Origin: Streptomyces sp. TLI_235
GTDB lineage: Bacteria; Actinomycetota; Actinomycetes; Streptomycetales; Streptomycetaceae
Direction of reading: 5' to 3'
NCBI GenBank assembly: GCA_002300355.1
Contig: NSGV01000003.1
Coordinates: forward strand, 248,001-312,000
DNA length: 64,000 bases
In this document: piece after piece, positions 36,655-45,311 of the stretch
Numbering within the stretch: the first letter of the stretch is position 1
Layout: each line of letters opens with the position of its first letter
The notes under the pieces: generated by a model
The model's input: the letters and a program-made list of their open reading frames with translations, nothing else
Database searches by the model: none
Told to the model about the DNA's origin: nothing
Translations under genes and position numbers: made by a program

Positions 36655-36731
36655 TGTCGGTGCTCTCGCGTACGCGGGCGCGCGGGCGCGCGCGACAGTG
36701 TCGGCCCCGCGCTCGCGGGGGTGCTCCCGGG

Positions 36732-37145
36732 CTACCCTCTGCAGGCCAGGGCCCGGGGGTTGGCCGCGCCGGGCAGCGGGATGCCGAGGACCGCCTCCGC
36801 GGTGCTACCGATCCGGGCCGGCCGCCGCCCAGGCGGGCGCAGCAGGCGGCGCACAAGGGTGACGGCGATCCCGGCGGCGTCCGCGATGTCCAGAGCGGAC
36901 ATGCCGCGGCGCACCAGGACCGCGGCCCGCAGCGCGGCAGGGGCGGTATCGACGCGGGCCGCCTGGCCCTGGGCACGGTCGCTGTCGCGGCGACGGCGGG
37001 CATGCAGCGCCGCCTGGCGGCACCCGGCGCGCGGGCAGCCGTAGTCCGCACACGACGCCTGCCCGTGGCGCACCCGGCTTCGGGCAGGTCGGCGCGGCGA
37101 CCGCACACCCGCGGCCCGGTCCCGGTCCTGGCCCGCCGTCACCAC
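36732..37145 (-). pseudogene. Cys-rich HTH protein, truncated copy 1
   Basis: The product from GTG 37145 aligns over about 120 residues with copy 2 (40537-41208): RVRHGQASCADYGCPRAGCR, then ALRAAVLVRRGMSALDIADA and AGIAVTLVRRLLR. After IPLP one C is missing, the frame changes, and the gene stops within 12 codons, close to the transposase fragment at 36654. About 90 C-terminal residues are lost. It may still bind DNA, because the HTH is retained. Confidence 0.6.
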
Positions 37146-37629
37146 CCGTACCCCTGTCCTGTTCGCCAGGAGGGCAGTATGCCGGGCGGCTGCCGGAGCC
37201 CGGCACGTCAACGGCGCCGTCGGCACGTCCGGCCGGGTTCAGGAGTGGCCTGGCCGTCAACGGCCGAACGCCGGCTTCACACTCCGCCCGGGGCCGGTCT
37301 CCGGCCCCGGGCGGGCGGTTCCGGGCTTTCAGAGCGTCCTCACCGCCCCGGTCGAACCCGGCCGACAACCCACAGGGCGCGGCCGGTCGGGACGGCGGCG
37401 TGCAGCCGTCCCGGCCGGGGAGGAGACGGCCGCGTGCCGGCGCGACCGCTTGGCACGGTCGCGCCGACACGGGGGATGACAGGGCGGCCGTGCCGGAATG
37501 CCAGACCGCCCGGACCACGCCCCAGGCCTTCGACCAGGAGGTTCGCGGCCGTGCACGGACCATGCCGCCGGTCTGCCGACAGGACGCGTATGGCCCGGCC
37601 AGCCGCTGTGGTGGCGGGGCGGGCGGCGG
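37146..37629. other. Intergenic region without recognised gene
   Basis: GC-rich sequence with scattered short frames in all phases. There are GGCCGG-type imperfect repeats but no clear gene, terminator or operator. Confidence 0.35.
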
Positions 37630-37932
37630 TCAGGATGCGCAGTCGCGGCAGATGGGCCGGCCGTTCCTGTCCTCGCCGGCGAGTTGGGTGCGGTGGTGGA
37701 CCAGGAAGCAGGTCATGCAGGTGAACTCGTCCTCCTGCAAGGGCACGACCTGGACAGAAAGTTCCTCGCCGGACAGGTCGGCGCCCGGCAGCTCCAGCCC
37801 TTCGACGGCCTCGACGTCGGCGTCGACCGCGCCGCTCTGCTTGTCGTCGCGCCGGCCCTTCAGGGCCTCGATGCTGTCATCGTCGCTGCCGCTGTCGCCG
37901 GTGCCGCGGGGGGCGTCGTAGTCGGTTGCCAA
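37630..37932 (-). CDS. DUF4193 family protein
   Basis: The 100-aa protein follows the actinobacterial DUF4193 pattern closely: ATDYDAPRGTG at the start, acidic SGSDDDSIEALKGRRDDKQS, GLELPGADLSGEELSV, and the zinc site EFTCMTCFLVHHRTQL...PICRDCAS. I chose TTG 37932 because family members begin with (M)ATDYDAPR and GAGAAGG lies 9 nt upstream. Chromosomal DUF4193 genes are highly conserved in actinobacteria and co-occur with translation and transcription genes; this copy in an accessory region is probably an extra paralogue. Function unknown. Confidence 0.88.
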   Translation of the reverse strand: MATDYDAPRGTGDSGSDDDSIEALKGRRDDKQSGAVDADVEAVEGLELPGADLSGEELSVQVVPLQEDEFTCMTCFLVHHRTQLAGEDRNGRPICRDCAS

Positions 37933-38254
37933 GGTCGGTGCCTTCTCGTCGTCAGGGGTCGCTTCGTACGGGTTGGATCGTTCCGTGAACCAGCCGGTGG
38001 AGTGCCGGCCGGGCGCGTTGGTGATCAATCCCGTCCTGTGGCGCACCACCCTGCCATCTGTCGGCCGCCCGATGCGCGAGACGCGAGAAGGTGCCGCGCC
38101 ACGGACGGCGCCGGGCGCAGCCGCGGAACCGGAGGTGTCGGCTTGTCGGCGGCGGCTGGGCGCGCGGTGCCGTACCCAAAAAATGGCCGCCGGGTCGGGC
38201 CCTGGGCGGCTTCAACGGCTTCCGGTCGCCGCCACGATGGACGAGCCGTCCGAA

Positions 38255-38635
38255 TTAGGAGGACTGACCGAACACACGGGCCACCCAGCCGTCGAGCTGG
38301 ACGCCGAACTCCCGAGCTGAAGCGATATCCGAGGCCGGAAGTGCGCCGGCGTCGTCCATGCTGGCGACGAAGTCGACGTCGGCCCAGGCCCCTCGGAACA
38401 GCACAACCGACAGCTCAGCCTCCGCCGGACCCGAGATGAGCACGCCCACCGAGTCGGGATCGTTCACCAACGACCTGTCTGTCTCAAACCGCTGAGTCCA
38501 GGGCACTGAATGGTCGCGCCAGGTCACCTGACCTACCGTCAGGCCAGCAGCCCGCCACCCCGGCGCCCGAGCAGCCACTTCTGCAGCCGCCTCATCAAGA
38601 TCAATGACTCGTTCCATGGACAGATCATGGTTCAT
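38255..38635 (-). CDS. Hypothetical protein
   Basis: The 126-aa protein (MNHDLSMERVIDLDEAAAEV) has alternating strands and helices (VGVLISGPAEAELSVVLFRG, WADVDFVASMDDA) and no signal peptide or membrane segment. A shorter start at ATG 38617 is possible. The compact, acidic, Trp-containing fold is reminiscent of SUKH/Imm-type immunity proteins, but I cannot name a family. Confidence 0.5.
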   Translation of the reverse strand: MNHDLSMERVIDLDEAAAEVAARAPGWRAAGLTVGQVTWRDHSVPWTQRFETDRSLVNDPDSVGVLISGPAEAELSVVLFRGAWADVDFVASMDDAGALPASDIASAREFGVQLDGWVARVFGQSS

Positions 38636-38823
38636 GCCCGGCGCGCTGTTCCCAGGACACCCGCCGCCGAAGGGTGCCGGGGCGCGGTGGGGGACGCGCC
38701 CCGGCATCCGTGCGGGCGGCCGGGCACTGCTCGACCGGCCTCCCGCGGGGCACCATGGCTACCCGGCAGAACAGTTCGCGAACCTCTCCCTCCGGGCGGG
38801 CGATGCCGCGGGCGGTCGGCCTG

Positions 38824-39183
38824 TCAGGGATGGGGCGGCCGGGGCGGGCACTGCGGTGGTTGGCGTGTGCGCCGGTTGGGGGCGGGCCAGGCGAGGTCGG
38901 GGATCGTGCTGCCGAGCAGCGGGCCGATCTCCTCGTCCGGGACGGGCCGCCAGAGAGCGGGGTCGTGGCAGACGTAGGGGCCGAGCGGGCGTCCCGCACC
39001 GCCCGGGCCGGTCACCAGGCGGCGCCAGCCGAAGGCGGTGGCGCCCGCGTGGGGATGGTCGTCGAAGCCGTCGGGTGCCCGGCCGACATGGGCGACGACG
39101 AACACCTCGGCCCCGGACCCGTCCGGTGTTCCGCCGCTCTCGTGCCGGTACACGCCGCCCGGCTCGAAGAAGTCCTCGCCCAT
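38824..39183 (-). CDS. Hypothetical protein
   Basis: The 119-aa protein starts at ATG 39183 with GGAGG 7 nt upstream. It has a compact N-terminal part (VYRHESGGTPDGSGAEVFVV, then TAFGWRRLVTGPGGAGR and YVCHDPALWRPVPDEEIG) and a Pro/Arg-rich tail. No family is recognised. The good RBS and coding-like composition support a real gene. Confidence 0.55.
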   Translation of the reverse strand: MGEDFFEPGGVYRHESGGTPDGSGAEVFVVAHVGRAPDGFDDHPHAGATAFGWRRLVTGPGGAGRPLGPYVCHDPALWRPVPDEEIGPLLGSTIPDLAWPAPNRRTRQPPQCPPRPPHP

Positions 39184-39401
39184 GACCGCGCCTCCGGTCC
39201 CTCCGTGTGGTGTGAGCCAAGGGTCTGCGGCCGCCCTGCCGCCACTCCTCCCCCGTGTCGGGCCGCCTGGGCCGAACGCCGGCCGACTTGCCTGAATCGC
39301 GCGGCCGCGCCGGGAGCGGGCCCTTGGGGGCGGGAGGGCCGCCAGGCCGAGGCTGAGGTTCGGGGAAGGTCGGCGGCCGCCGGGCGTCCTTGGTCGTCCG
39401 C

Positions 39402-39779
39402 TCAGTCGGCGGCTTGCGCGGGCGGCAGGTGGCGGAAGGTGTCCTGGCCGATGACCGCCGCCTTCGACGCCTCGTCGGTGCCGGTGGCGGTGGTGAACAG
39501 CCAGGAAGCGACGATCCGCTCGTCGTCTGGGAAGTACTGGCCGTTCCAGCTGGTCACGGACGCGGCACTGCCGTGCTCGTCCCGCCAGGCCACCGTCCAG
39601 CCGAGCGCGACACCCGGGACGGTCGGGCAGATGTCGAACCGCCCCACCAGCTCGCGGCGCCCGGCAGGTCCCGCACCGGGCTCGAACGTGCCCGTCAGCA
39701 GGCCGGCCGGATCGGCCTGCAGCTGCAGGCAGGACCCGAACTCGTTGTACCAGTCACCCGCGACCACCACTCCCACCAT
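39402..39779 (-). CDS. Avidin/streptavidin-family protein without signal peptide
   Basis: The 125-aa protein aligns along its whole length with streptavidin: GDWYNEFGS, GLLTGTFEPGAG, ALGWTVAWRDEHGSA, VTSWNGQYFPDDERI, SWLFTT, and GQDTF. Compared with streptavidin biotin contacts, Asn23, Ser27, Trp79, Ser88, Thr90, Trp92, Trp108 and Asp128 have counterparts. Tyr43 is Phe, Ser45 is Pro, and the Trp120 position is not Trp. Loss of Trp120, which crosses the dimer interface, suggests altered affinity or a dimer rather than a tetramer. ATG 39779 has AGAAGGGG 6 nt upstream and leaves no secretion signal, so the protein is probably cytoplasmic. Confidence 0.88.
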   Translation of the reverse strand: MVGVVVAGDWYNEFGSCLQLQADPAGLLTGTFEPGAGPAGRRELVGRFDICPTVPGVALGWTVAWRDEHGSAASVTSWNGQYFPDDERIVASWLFTTATGTDEASKAAVIGQDTFRHLPPAQAAD

Positions 39780-39994
39780 CCGGTCCCCTTCTCCCTGCCC
39801 CGGCACGACGCGCTCGTATCTCCCGCATCGTCACACCGGCCGCCTGTCCCCGGCGCGCCCGCGCTGCTGCGATCCGGCACCGACCGGCCCACCAGGCCGT
39901 TGCGCGGGCTCGTCGGCTGGCGCCGTCCGCGTCACGGCAGGGCGCAGCGGCGAGGGGTACAGCGGGGGTGTCGGTGTGGTCGGCGCGGGGGTTT

Positions 39995-40207
39995 TCACGC
40001 GTCCGTCCGGCCCTTGTCACCCCGCCGCGTGGCGGTGGTGGGCGCGCGGTGAAGGCCTCGGCGAGGATCAGGCGGATGTGGCGTTCCTCGACGCCTGCTT
40101 CCCGGGGCGGCCCGGATCCTGGCGGCGATGTCGCCGGGCAGGCGGTGGGTGGGTGCCGCCGCCCAGGTGCCGGCGTCGTCGACGTCCGCATGACCGTGGC
40201 TGGTCAT
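39995..40207 (-). CDS. Small hypothetical protein, possibly frameshifted
   Basis: ATG 40207 overlaps the stop of the upstream small gene as ATGA. The first part (MTSHGHADVDDAGTWAAAPT, then HRLPGDIAARIRAA) looks coding. After it the better sense is in another frame (EAGVEERHIRLILAEAFTAR), so one extra C in a CCCCGGG run may have shifted the frame. Family unknown. Confidence 0.4.
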   Translation of the reverse strand: MTSHGHADVDDAGTWAAAPTHRLPGDIAARIRAAPGSRRRGTPHPPDPRRGLHRAPTTATRRGDKGRTDA

Positions 40208-40419
40208 GGGCGCCTCCCGGCGGCCGGGCACGCCGGTTCGTGCCAGGTCGTGGCCACCACGGCCCCGCCCGGCAGCAGGCGCTCCGTGCGCCAGGTCCGG
40301 CAGCAGAACACGGTCGGAGAGCCATCGGATCCTTCTGCCGCCGGGGCCGCGGGGACGGGCGCGGCGGTGCGTGCGGTCGGCCGACGGCGTCGCCGGGGTC
40401 CTGCGGAGGAGCTCGTCAT
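40204..40419 (-). CDS. Small hypothetical protein
   Basis: A 71-aa frame from ATG 40419 (MTSSSAGPRRRRRPTARTAA ... TVFCCRTWRTERLLPGGAVV). Support is the ATGA overlap with the next gene and a GGGAG before the start. The central CC and Trp residues could form a small metal or folding site. No family is recognised. Confidence 0.35.
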   Translation of the reverse strand: MTSSSAGPRRRRRPTARTAAPVPAAPAAEGSDGSPTVFCCRTWRTERLLPGGAVVATTWHEPACPAAGRRP

Positions 40420-40536
40420 CTCCCGCGTGTCCCACGCTCCGCGGCCACCCAACCCCGGTCCTACCCCGGACGGGGCAGCACGGCGGGCCAGCCGGGCCAC
40501 TGCGGCACGCCCCGGCCCCCCGGGGAGGCCGGGTGT

Positions 40537-41208
40537 CTATTCGCGCAGCGCCCAGGCGCGGGTGCGGGCTGCATCCGCGGTCCGGACGCCCTGGGCGGCC
40601 GGGGTGGTGCTGGCCAGGCGCAGCCGCAGGTCGTGGATGCGCCCGTCGAGGGCAATGGAGATCCGCCGCCGGGAGCCGCCGCGGACGGCCGCGACGGTCG
40701 CGGTACTCGTGTCCAGGCGGGCGGCCAGGTAGGTCGCGGGCCAGCCCCGCGCGGCGAGCTCTGCCAGGACATCGGCCGCCGGCCCCGCGCTGGTCAGGCC
40801 CCGGCCGGGGCTCGGGGGTTGGCCGCGCCGGGGCAACGGGATGCCCAGGACGGCCTCGGCCGTGCTGCGGGCGATCCGGGCCGGACGCCGCTCGGGCGGG
40901 CGCAGCAGGCGGCGCACGAGGGTGACGGCGATCCCGGAGGCATCCGCGATGTCCTGGGCGGACATGCCGCGGCGGACCAGAACGGCGGCGCGCAGCGCCG
41001 CCGGGGTTGGATCGACGCGCGCGGCAAGCCCCTGGGCACGGTCCATGTCGCGGCGCCGACGCGCCCGCAGCGCCGCCTGACGGCACACCGTGCGGGCGCA
41101 GCCGTAGTCCGCGCACGACGCCTGCCCGTGCCGCACCTGGCTCCGCGCCGGCCGGCGCTCCGGCCGCGCGCCCGCGGCCTGGTCCCGGGCCTGGCCGACC
41201 GTCACCAC
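40537..41208 (-). CDS. Cys-rich HTH DNA-binding protein, copy 2
   Basis: The 223-aa protein begins at GTG 41208. It opens with a cysteine cluster (HGQASCADYGCARTVCRQAA), a likely zinc site, followed by basic residues (RARRRRDMDRAQG). An HTH follows (MSAQDIADASGIAVTLVRRLLR), then a second HTH-like unit (WPATYLAARLDTSTATVAAVRGG) and a helical C terminus. It looks like a plasmid or phage-type regulator. A truncated paralogue lies 3.4 kb away (36732-37145). I do not recognise a named family. Confidence 0.65.
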   Translation of the reverse strand: MVTVGQARDQAAGARPERRPARSQVRHGQASCADYGCARTVCRQAALRARRRRDMDRAQGLAARVDPTPAALRAAVLVRRGMSAQDIADASGIAVTLVRRLLRPPERRPARIARSTAEAVLGIPLPRRGQPPSPGRGLTSAGPAADVLAELAARGWPATYLAARLDTSTATVAAVRGGSRRRISIALDGRIHDLRLRLASTTPAAQGVRTADAARTRAWALRE

Positions 41209-41344
41209 CTGCGCCTCGCCTTCCTCGACGGTTCCGGACGGCAGTATGCCGGGCCGTTGCCCGAGCCCGGGGCACGGCCTCCGGGCACCGGCCGGACAGG
41301 GGCCGTTGCCCGAGCAGGGGACAGGGGCGCCGGCGGGGGCGGGG

Positions 41345-41722
41345 TCAGGGTGTGAGGTCGATGATCCGGACCGGCTGGGCAGTCCACCGCGCCGGGTCGA
41401 CGGTGGCGACAACCGCCCCTTCCGGGCGCTCCGGGGTGGGGGTGGCGGCGTAGCGGGTGTGGGCGTGGGCCCAGGTGGTGTCGCTGGCGATCGCGAGGGT
41501 CGCGGGCAGGTCGAGGTCCAGGACCGTGACCGCCGGGAGGGCGGCGAAGTGCTCGGCGGTGCCGGGACGGGCCCGGTCGGCCTCCACCAGGGCGCAGGCC
41601 GGGGCGTAGAGGTACCAGCCCGGCTCGGCGTGGGCGCGGTGGATGAGGCGGGAGGCGAGGAGGTTGCCGCGGCCTGCGGCGACCATGGCGGTGTCGTCGA
41701 AGACGACGTGCAGGCCGCTCAC
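41345..41722 (-). CDS. PIN-like toxin of a type II toxin-antitoxin pair
   Basis: The 125-aa protein starts with the strand LHVVFDDTAMVAAGRGN, containing the first acidic residue of a PIN-like fold. ALVEADRARPG (middle acidic residue) and ATLAIASDTTWAHAHTRYAA follow, then VVATVDPARW near the end. VapC-type PIN toxins cleave tRNA or other RNA. Its ATG overlaps the antitoxin stop (ATGA), the usual TA layout. The acidic set is weaker than in classical VapC, so activity is uncertain. Confidence 0.65.
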   Translation of the reverse strand: MSGLHVVFDDTAMVAAGRGNLLASRLIHRAHAEPGWYLYAPACALVEADRARPGTAEHFAALPAVTVLDLDLPATLAIASDTTWAHAHTRYAATPTPERPEGAVVATVDPARWTAQPVRIIDLTP

Positions 41723-41976
41723 CGGCCTCCTGCCTCGGCCAGGCGGCGGTCGAGCTCGGCGTCCAGTTCCTCGGTCCGCGCCGGGTCCGGGTCGTAGCCG
41801 TTCCAGGCGTGCAGGCGCTCGCGGGCCTGCTCGGCGCGTTCGGCACGCTCGGCGGGGGTGAGCAGCGTGTCGGCGAGGCGGGCCAGGTAGGCGCGCAGCG
41901 ACAGGTGCTCGGCGGCGGCGATCTCCGCGAGGCGGTCACGGGCCTCCGCGGGGATCCGCACGTTGGCATCGGCCAT
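41719..41976 (-). CDS. Ribbon-helix-helix-type antitoxin
   Basis: The 85-aa protein begins MADANVRIPAEARDRLAEIA, matching the beta strand and first helix of RHH antitoxins, followed by the second helix (LSLRAYLARLADTLLT). The charged C-terminal tail (RTEELDAELDRRLAEAGG) would wrap the toxin. AAGGAG lies 10 nt before ATG 41976. It should repress its own promoter as a complex with the PIN-like protein. Confidence 0.75.
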   Translation of the reverse strand: MADANVRIPAEARDRLAEIAAAEHLSLRAYLARLADTLLTPAERAERAEQARERLHAWNGYDPDPARTEELDAELDRRLAEAGGR

Positions 41977-42247
41977 GAGGGCGGGCTCCTTCCACTCGAT
42001 TACCAGGATACGGGTACGCACCCGTACCCGTCCGGCTGTTCCGGTGGTGTCGGTCGGTCGTCGCCCGTGGCGGTGCGCAGCCGGGCGGCGGGCGACGTGG
42101 TGCGCCCGGGTGGCCGGGCGCGGCCGGGCGGGTGACCTCTGCGGGATGTCGACCGGGCCCGGCCGGTGGGATGTGCGAATGGTGGGAGGACGGTGCCCCG
42201 GGGCGCCGGTTGCCCGGTCGCCGACCTCTCGGGAAGTGAGTTCCGCC

Positions 42248-42994
42248 GTGCCCGTCGTGTCCCTCGCCCACCGGATCCTGCAGGTACTCCTCGCCCTCGC
42301 CTGCGCCGCCGGCCTGTGGACCGCCTTCGCCGCGTCCGCGCAGGCCGCCCCCGCACACACCGCGTCCGCCGCCGTGAGCGCCGCGGGTACGGTCGCCACC
42401 GCGGCGAACGCGGCGCCCGCAGCCGTACCGGCCGCCGGGCAAGGTGTGGACTGGGACAAGGTCGCGGCGTGCGAGAGCGGCGGACGGTGGCACGCCAACA
42501 CCGGCAACGGCTACTACGGCGGCCTCCAGTTCAACCAAGCGACGTGGCGGGCCAACGGCGGCACCGCGTACGCGGCCCGCCCCGACCTCGCCACCCGCGA
42601 GCAGCAGATCACGGTGGCCGAACACCTCGCAGCCCGCCGCGGCCTTGCGCCCTGGCCGCACTGCGGCGCCCGCGCCGGCGGACGACCCGCCGCCGGCCAC
42701 CACACCGTCCCCGCGCCGCGACCGGCGCAGCGGCCCGCTGCCCAGCAGCCGACCGCCGCCGAGGAGCCCGCCGCCGACCATGCGGCTGTCGCCGAGCCGG
42801 ACACGGCCCGGGCCACCGATCCCGCGTCTGCGGACGACGGCACCGTCGTCGTGCAGGACGGCGACACCCTCGACGGCATCGCCCAGGCGCAGCAGGTGGC
42901 CGGCGGCTGGCCCGCCCTCTACGCGGCGAACCAGGACACCATCGGCGACAACCCCGACCTCATCCTGGTCGGGCAGTCCCTGCGGCTGCCCTGA
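42248..42994 (+). CDS. Secreted Rpf-like transglycosylase with LysM
   Basis: The 248-aa protein starts at GTG 42248. Residues 1-35 are a signal peptide (a hydrophobic stretch ending near ASAQA). The Rpf/transglycosylase-like domain (about residues 62-135) has VDWDKVAACESGGRWHANT with the catalytic Glu, and GYYGGLQFNQATW. A Pro/Ala-rich linker leads to a C-terminal LysM (VVVQDGDTLDGIAQAQQVAG). Rpf proteins cleave peptidoglycan and promote spore germination or resuscitation. The gene stands alone, divergent from the toxin-antitoxin operon. I looked for a c-di-AMP riboswitch upstream and saw no convincing match. Confidence 0.92.
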   Translation: MPVVSLAHRILQVLLALACAAGLWTAFAASAQAAPAHTASAAVSAAGTVATAANAAPAAVPAAGQGVDWDKVAACESGGRWHANTGNGYYGGLQFNQATWRANGGTAYAARPDLATREQQITVAEHLAARRGLAPWPHCGARAGGRPAAGHHTVPAPRPAQRPAAQQPTAAEEPAADHAAVAEPDTARATDPASADDGTVVVQDGDTLDGIAQAQQVAGGWPALYAANQDTIGDNPDLILVGQSLRLP

Positions 42995-43175
42995 CTCCCC
43001 GGTCCGGCTCGGCGCGGGTCGCGGCCACCCCCGTGCATCACCGTCCTGTCTGTCGCCGGGTCGGCGGGGCAGCACGGCGGCGACCGGGCTTGGTGGCGAG
43101 GGTCAGCGGGCGAGGGTGACGGTGAGCGGCTCGTTGGGGCAGTCGGCGGTCAGCCGGGCCGGGCAGCTGGTGTGC

Positions 43176-43895
43176 CTACGGCCAGTGGATGAGCGCCTCG
43201 CCGGGCCTGTGCGGGCCGGCGACGTCGTCGCGCACCCCGGACAGCGTCCGGCCGCGGCCGTAGCCGGTCAGAGCGATGCGGCCGCTCTCGAACCGGACCG
43301 CACCCACGGCCTCGTAGAGGGCGAGCGCCCTGGCCACGTCCCGGGCCACCACGACCTTCCAGGTGGTCAGGCCCGCCGGTTGGCGTTCCTCGACGTGGTG
43401 GTGGACCGTCAGCTCCTCCCACACCGTCCGGGCGGCCTCCTCCTCGGTCAGCGAGCCGATGCCGAGGCGCCGCCACAGGACATCAAGGCCCGTACTGAAG
43501 TCCGCCGAGCCCTCCAGGTGAAGGCGCACGGACTGCCAGCCGCAGCGGGAGTCCTCCAGCCGCGGCACCGCCGCGAACAGCACATCCCGCAGCGCCCCCG
43601 GATCTTCCCGCAGCCGCGCGGCGTCCCGGCCCGGCCCCAGCCACGGACCGTCCGTGCGTACCAGGCCTGCCAGGTGCGCCCACGCCAGCAGCACCTGCAC
43701 ACCGCGCAGCGGCCCGGCCCCCGCCTCGTTGCCGCCGGTGCCCAGCAGCTCGACCAGCTCCCGCGCATCCCCGCGCAGCAGCTGCGCCGTCGTCGTCAGC
43801 CGCCTGCCACCGCCGACCCAACCGGCCAGGGCCAGCGACTGCCCCACCGCCCTCGGCAGTACCCCGGCCCCCAGGCGGCCGGCCTCCCCCGGCAC
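43176..43895 (-). CDS. Hypothetical protein, possibly N-terminally truncated
   Basis: From GTG 43895 the frame gives 239 aa: LALAGWVGGGRRLTTTAQLL, then DARELVELLGTGG, VLLAWAHLAGLVRTDG, and a helical C terminus (EEEAARTVWEELTVHHHVEE). The GRRLT.T...DARELVELLGTG pattern occurs inside longer Streptomyces proteins, so the start may be missing. No RBS is evident before GTG 43895, and the upstream sequence changes frame. Function unknown. Confidence 0.5.
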   Translation of the reverse strand: MPGEAGRLGAGVLPRAVGQSLALAGWVGGGRRLTTTAQLLRGDARELVELLGTGGNEAGAGPLRGVQVLLAWAHLAGLVRTDGPWLGPGRDAARLREDPGALRDVLFAAVPRLEDSRCGWQSVRLHLEGSADFSTGLDVLWRRLGIGSLTEEEAARTVWEELTVHHHVEERQPAGLTTWKVVVARDVARALALYEAVGAVRFESGRIALTGYGRGRTLSGVRDDVAGPHRPGEALIHWP

Positions 43896-44132
43896 AGCGC
43901 CACACGCCGCCCCGGGCGCAGCTCGGTCTCCAGCACGAACCCGTCCCCTTCCCCCGGCCCGGGAAGCTCCCCGAGCCCCCTTCACGGTATGCCAGAGCGC
44001 GCCGCCGACCCGTCCGGGAACACCCACAGGGGGCCGGGCGTCCAGGGCCTCGGGCTGCCTGACACCAGATCGGCCACCCCGGCCGCTACGGGCCCCCACA
44101 GCACTGGGCAGCCCCCTGCTGTAGCGGCCGTT

Positions 44133-45311
44133 CTACCGCTGGCGGTCAGAGGCTTGCAGGCCCAGCCGTTGCAGGAGGGAGCGGGGCTCGAGGCCACCTT
44201 CGATGGAGAGCAGGTATGCGGCGGCCGGGGAGTCCGCGAGAACGGCCCGGTGTCGCTGGGCGGCAGTGCGCGAGATGCCGGCGATTCCGAGGACGGCACC
44301 GAGGGCGGCGCCGACCACGGGGAGGCCGGCGAAGAAGCCTCCGGCGACGGAGCTGGCGACGGCTGGGAGGTCGAACTTGAGGTTCGCCGCGCTGAACGCC
44401 GTCTCGATGCCCAGCCCCTTCATGGCACGGCGCAGGTTATCGAGCGGAAGGGTGAAGCGATGCTCTACCTCCAGCTGTGCGTAGAGCGCGAGGGCCTCGG
44501 GCACGGTGACCTCCGCCAGCTCGCTCTGGAGGATCGCCACGGCTTCGTTGACCGCCGCGCTGAAGGCTTCGAACTCCGAGCCGTGCCGTTGGCGCACCTT
44601 GATGATCTTTGAGACCGGCACGTCAGCCAGGTTCGCCGGCACCACGGTCCGCACGGCCAACAGGCCCACCGATTCCACGACACTCGCGTCCGGGACGGGG
44701 TGGGTGTCGGCGCCGAGCCGCTGGGCGATCGCGTCCGCGTCCCAGCCGTCCCACTGGAGATGTGCTTCCTTCTGGTCCGTTGTGGGAGTGAGCCGGCCGT
44801 TGCGCGCCAGTGCTTCGACGAAGGCGCACTTGTACACCCAGGCCAGCCTTGGGTCCATGGCTACCCACGCATGCGAATGGTCCTGTTCGAGGCTGTTCCG
44901 GCGGGTCTCGACAGCGAGTCGGCGCTCGAGCAGAGCGGTCCGCAACTCGTCGTCGACCTCGTCCCGGTACAGTCCGGCCAGTTGGTAACCGCGCCGGGAA
45001 GAAGTCCACAGCGTCGGTTCGACCTCCACCCCGCGCCCGGAATTCTCCACCTGATACCTCTGGAACTCGGCACCGTGGCGTTCGAGGGCCTCGAGGAACA
45101 TCGGGCGCACCGCGCTCGCCGTCATGGCCGGATCGACCGGCACGATGAAGTCAAGTTCCTCTGCCAGCGCGTGGGCTGTGCCGGAGTCGGCGACGGGATA
45201 GTCGTTCGGGACGACACGGGCGAGCTTGGGCCAGTAGAGCGCCGCCGCCTTCAGCCACTCTTCGTCCCGAAAATGGATATATGGGTAGTACAAGCCGATT
45301 TGCTGCAACAT
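44133..45311 (-). CDS. DUF6236-like protein
   Basis: The 392-aa protein begins at ATG 45311 with GGAGGT 6 nt upstream. The N terminus (LYYPYIHFRDEEWLKAAALY) is the hallmark I associate with DUF6236. The middle is helical. A C-terminal Gly/Ala-rich hydrophobic stretch (AVASSVAGGFFAGLPVVGAA) could insert into or contact membrane, followed by a regulatory-looking tail. Such proteins are scattered in actinobacterial accessory regions; function unknown. It is a single gene with a 280-bp leader toward the tRNA cluster. Confidence 0.65.
   Translation of the reverse strand: MLQQIGLYYPYIHFRDEEWLKAAALYWPKLARVVPNDYPVADSGTAHALAEELDFIVPVDPAMTASAVRPMFLEALERHGAEFQRYQVENSGRGVEVEPTLWTSSRRGYQLAGLYRDEVDDELRTALLERRLAVETRRNSLEQDHSHAWVAMDPRLAWVYKCAFVEALARNGRLTPTTDQKEAHLQWDGWDADAIAQRLGADTHPVPDASVVESVGLLAVRTVVPANLADVPVSKIIKVRQRHGSEFEAFSAAVNEAVAILQSELAEVTVPEALALYAQLEVEHRFTLPLDNLRRAMKGLGIETAFSAANLKFDLPAVASSVAGGFFAGLPVVGAALGAVLGIAGISRTAAQRHRAVLADSPAAAYLLSIEGGLEPRSLLQRLGLQASDRQR

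Noticed and set aside
38674..41355. A plus-strand open frame of nearly 900 codons
   Set aside because: It is antisense to the avidin-like gene, the HTH gene and several small genes with good starts, and has no recognisable domain.
42010..42247. Possible c-di-AMP riboswitch before the Rpf-like gene
   Set aside because: Such riboswitches precede some actinobacterial rpf genes, but I could not see the conserved core sequence here.
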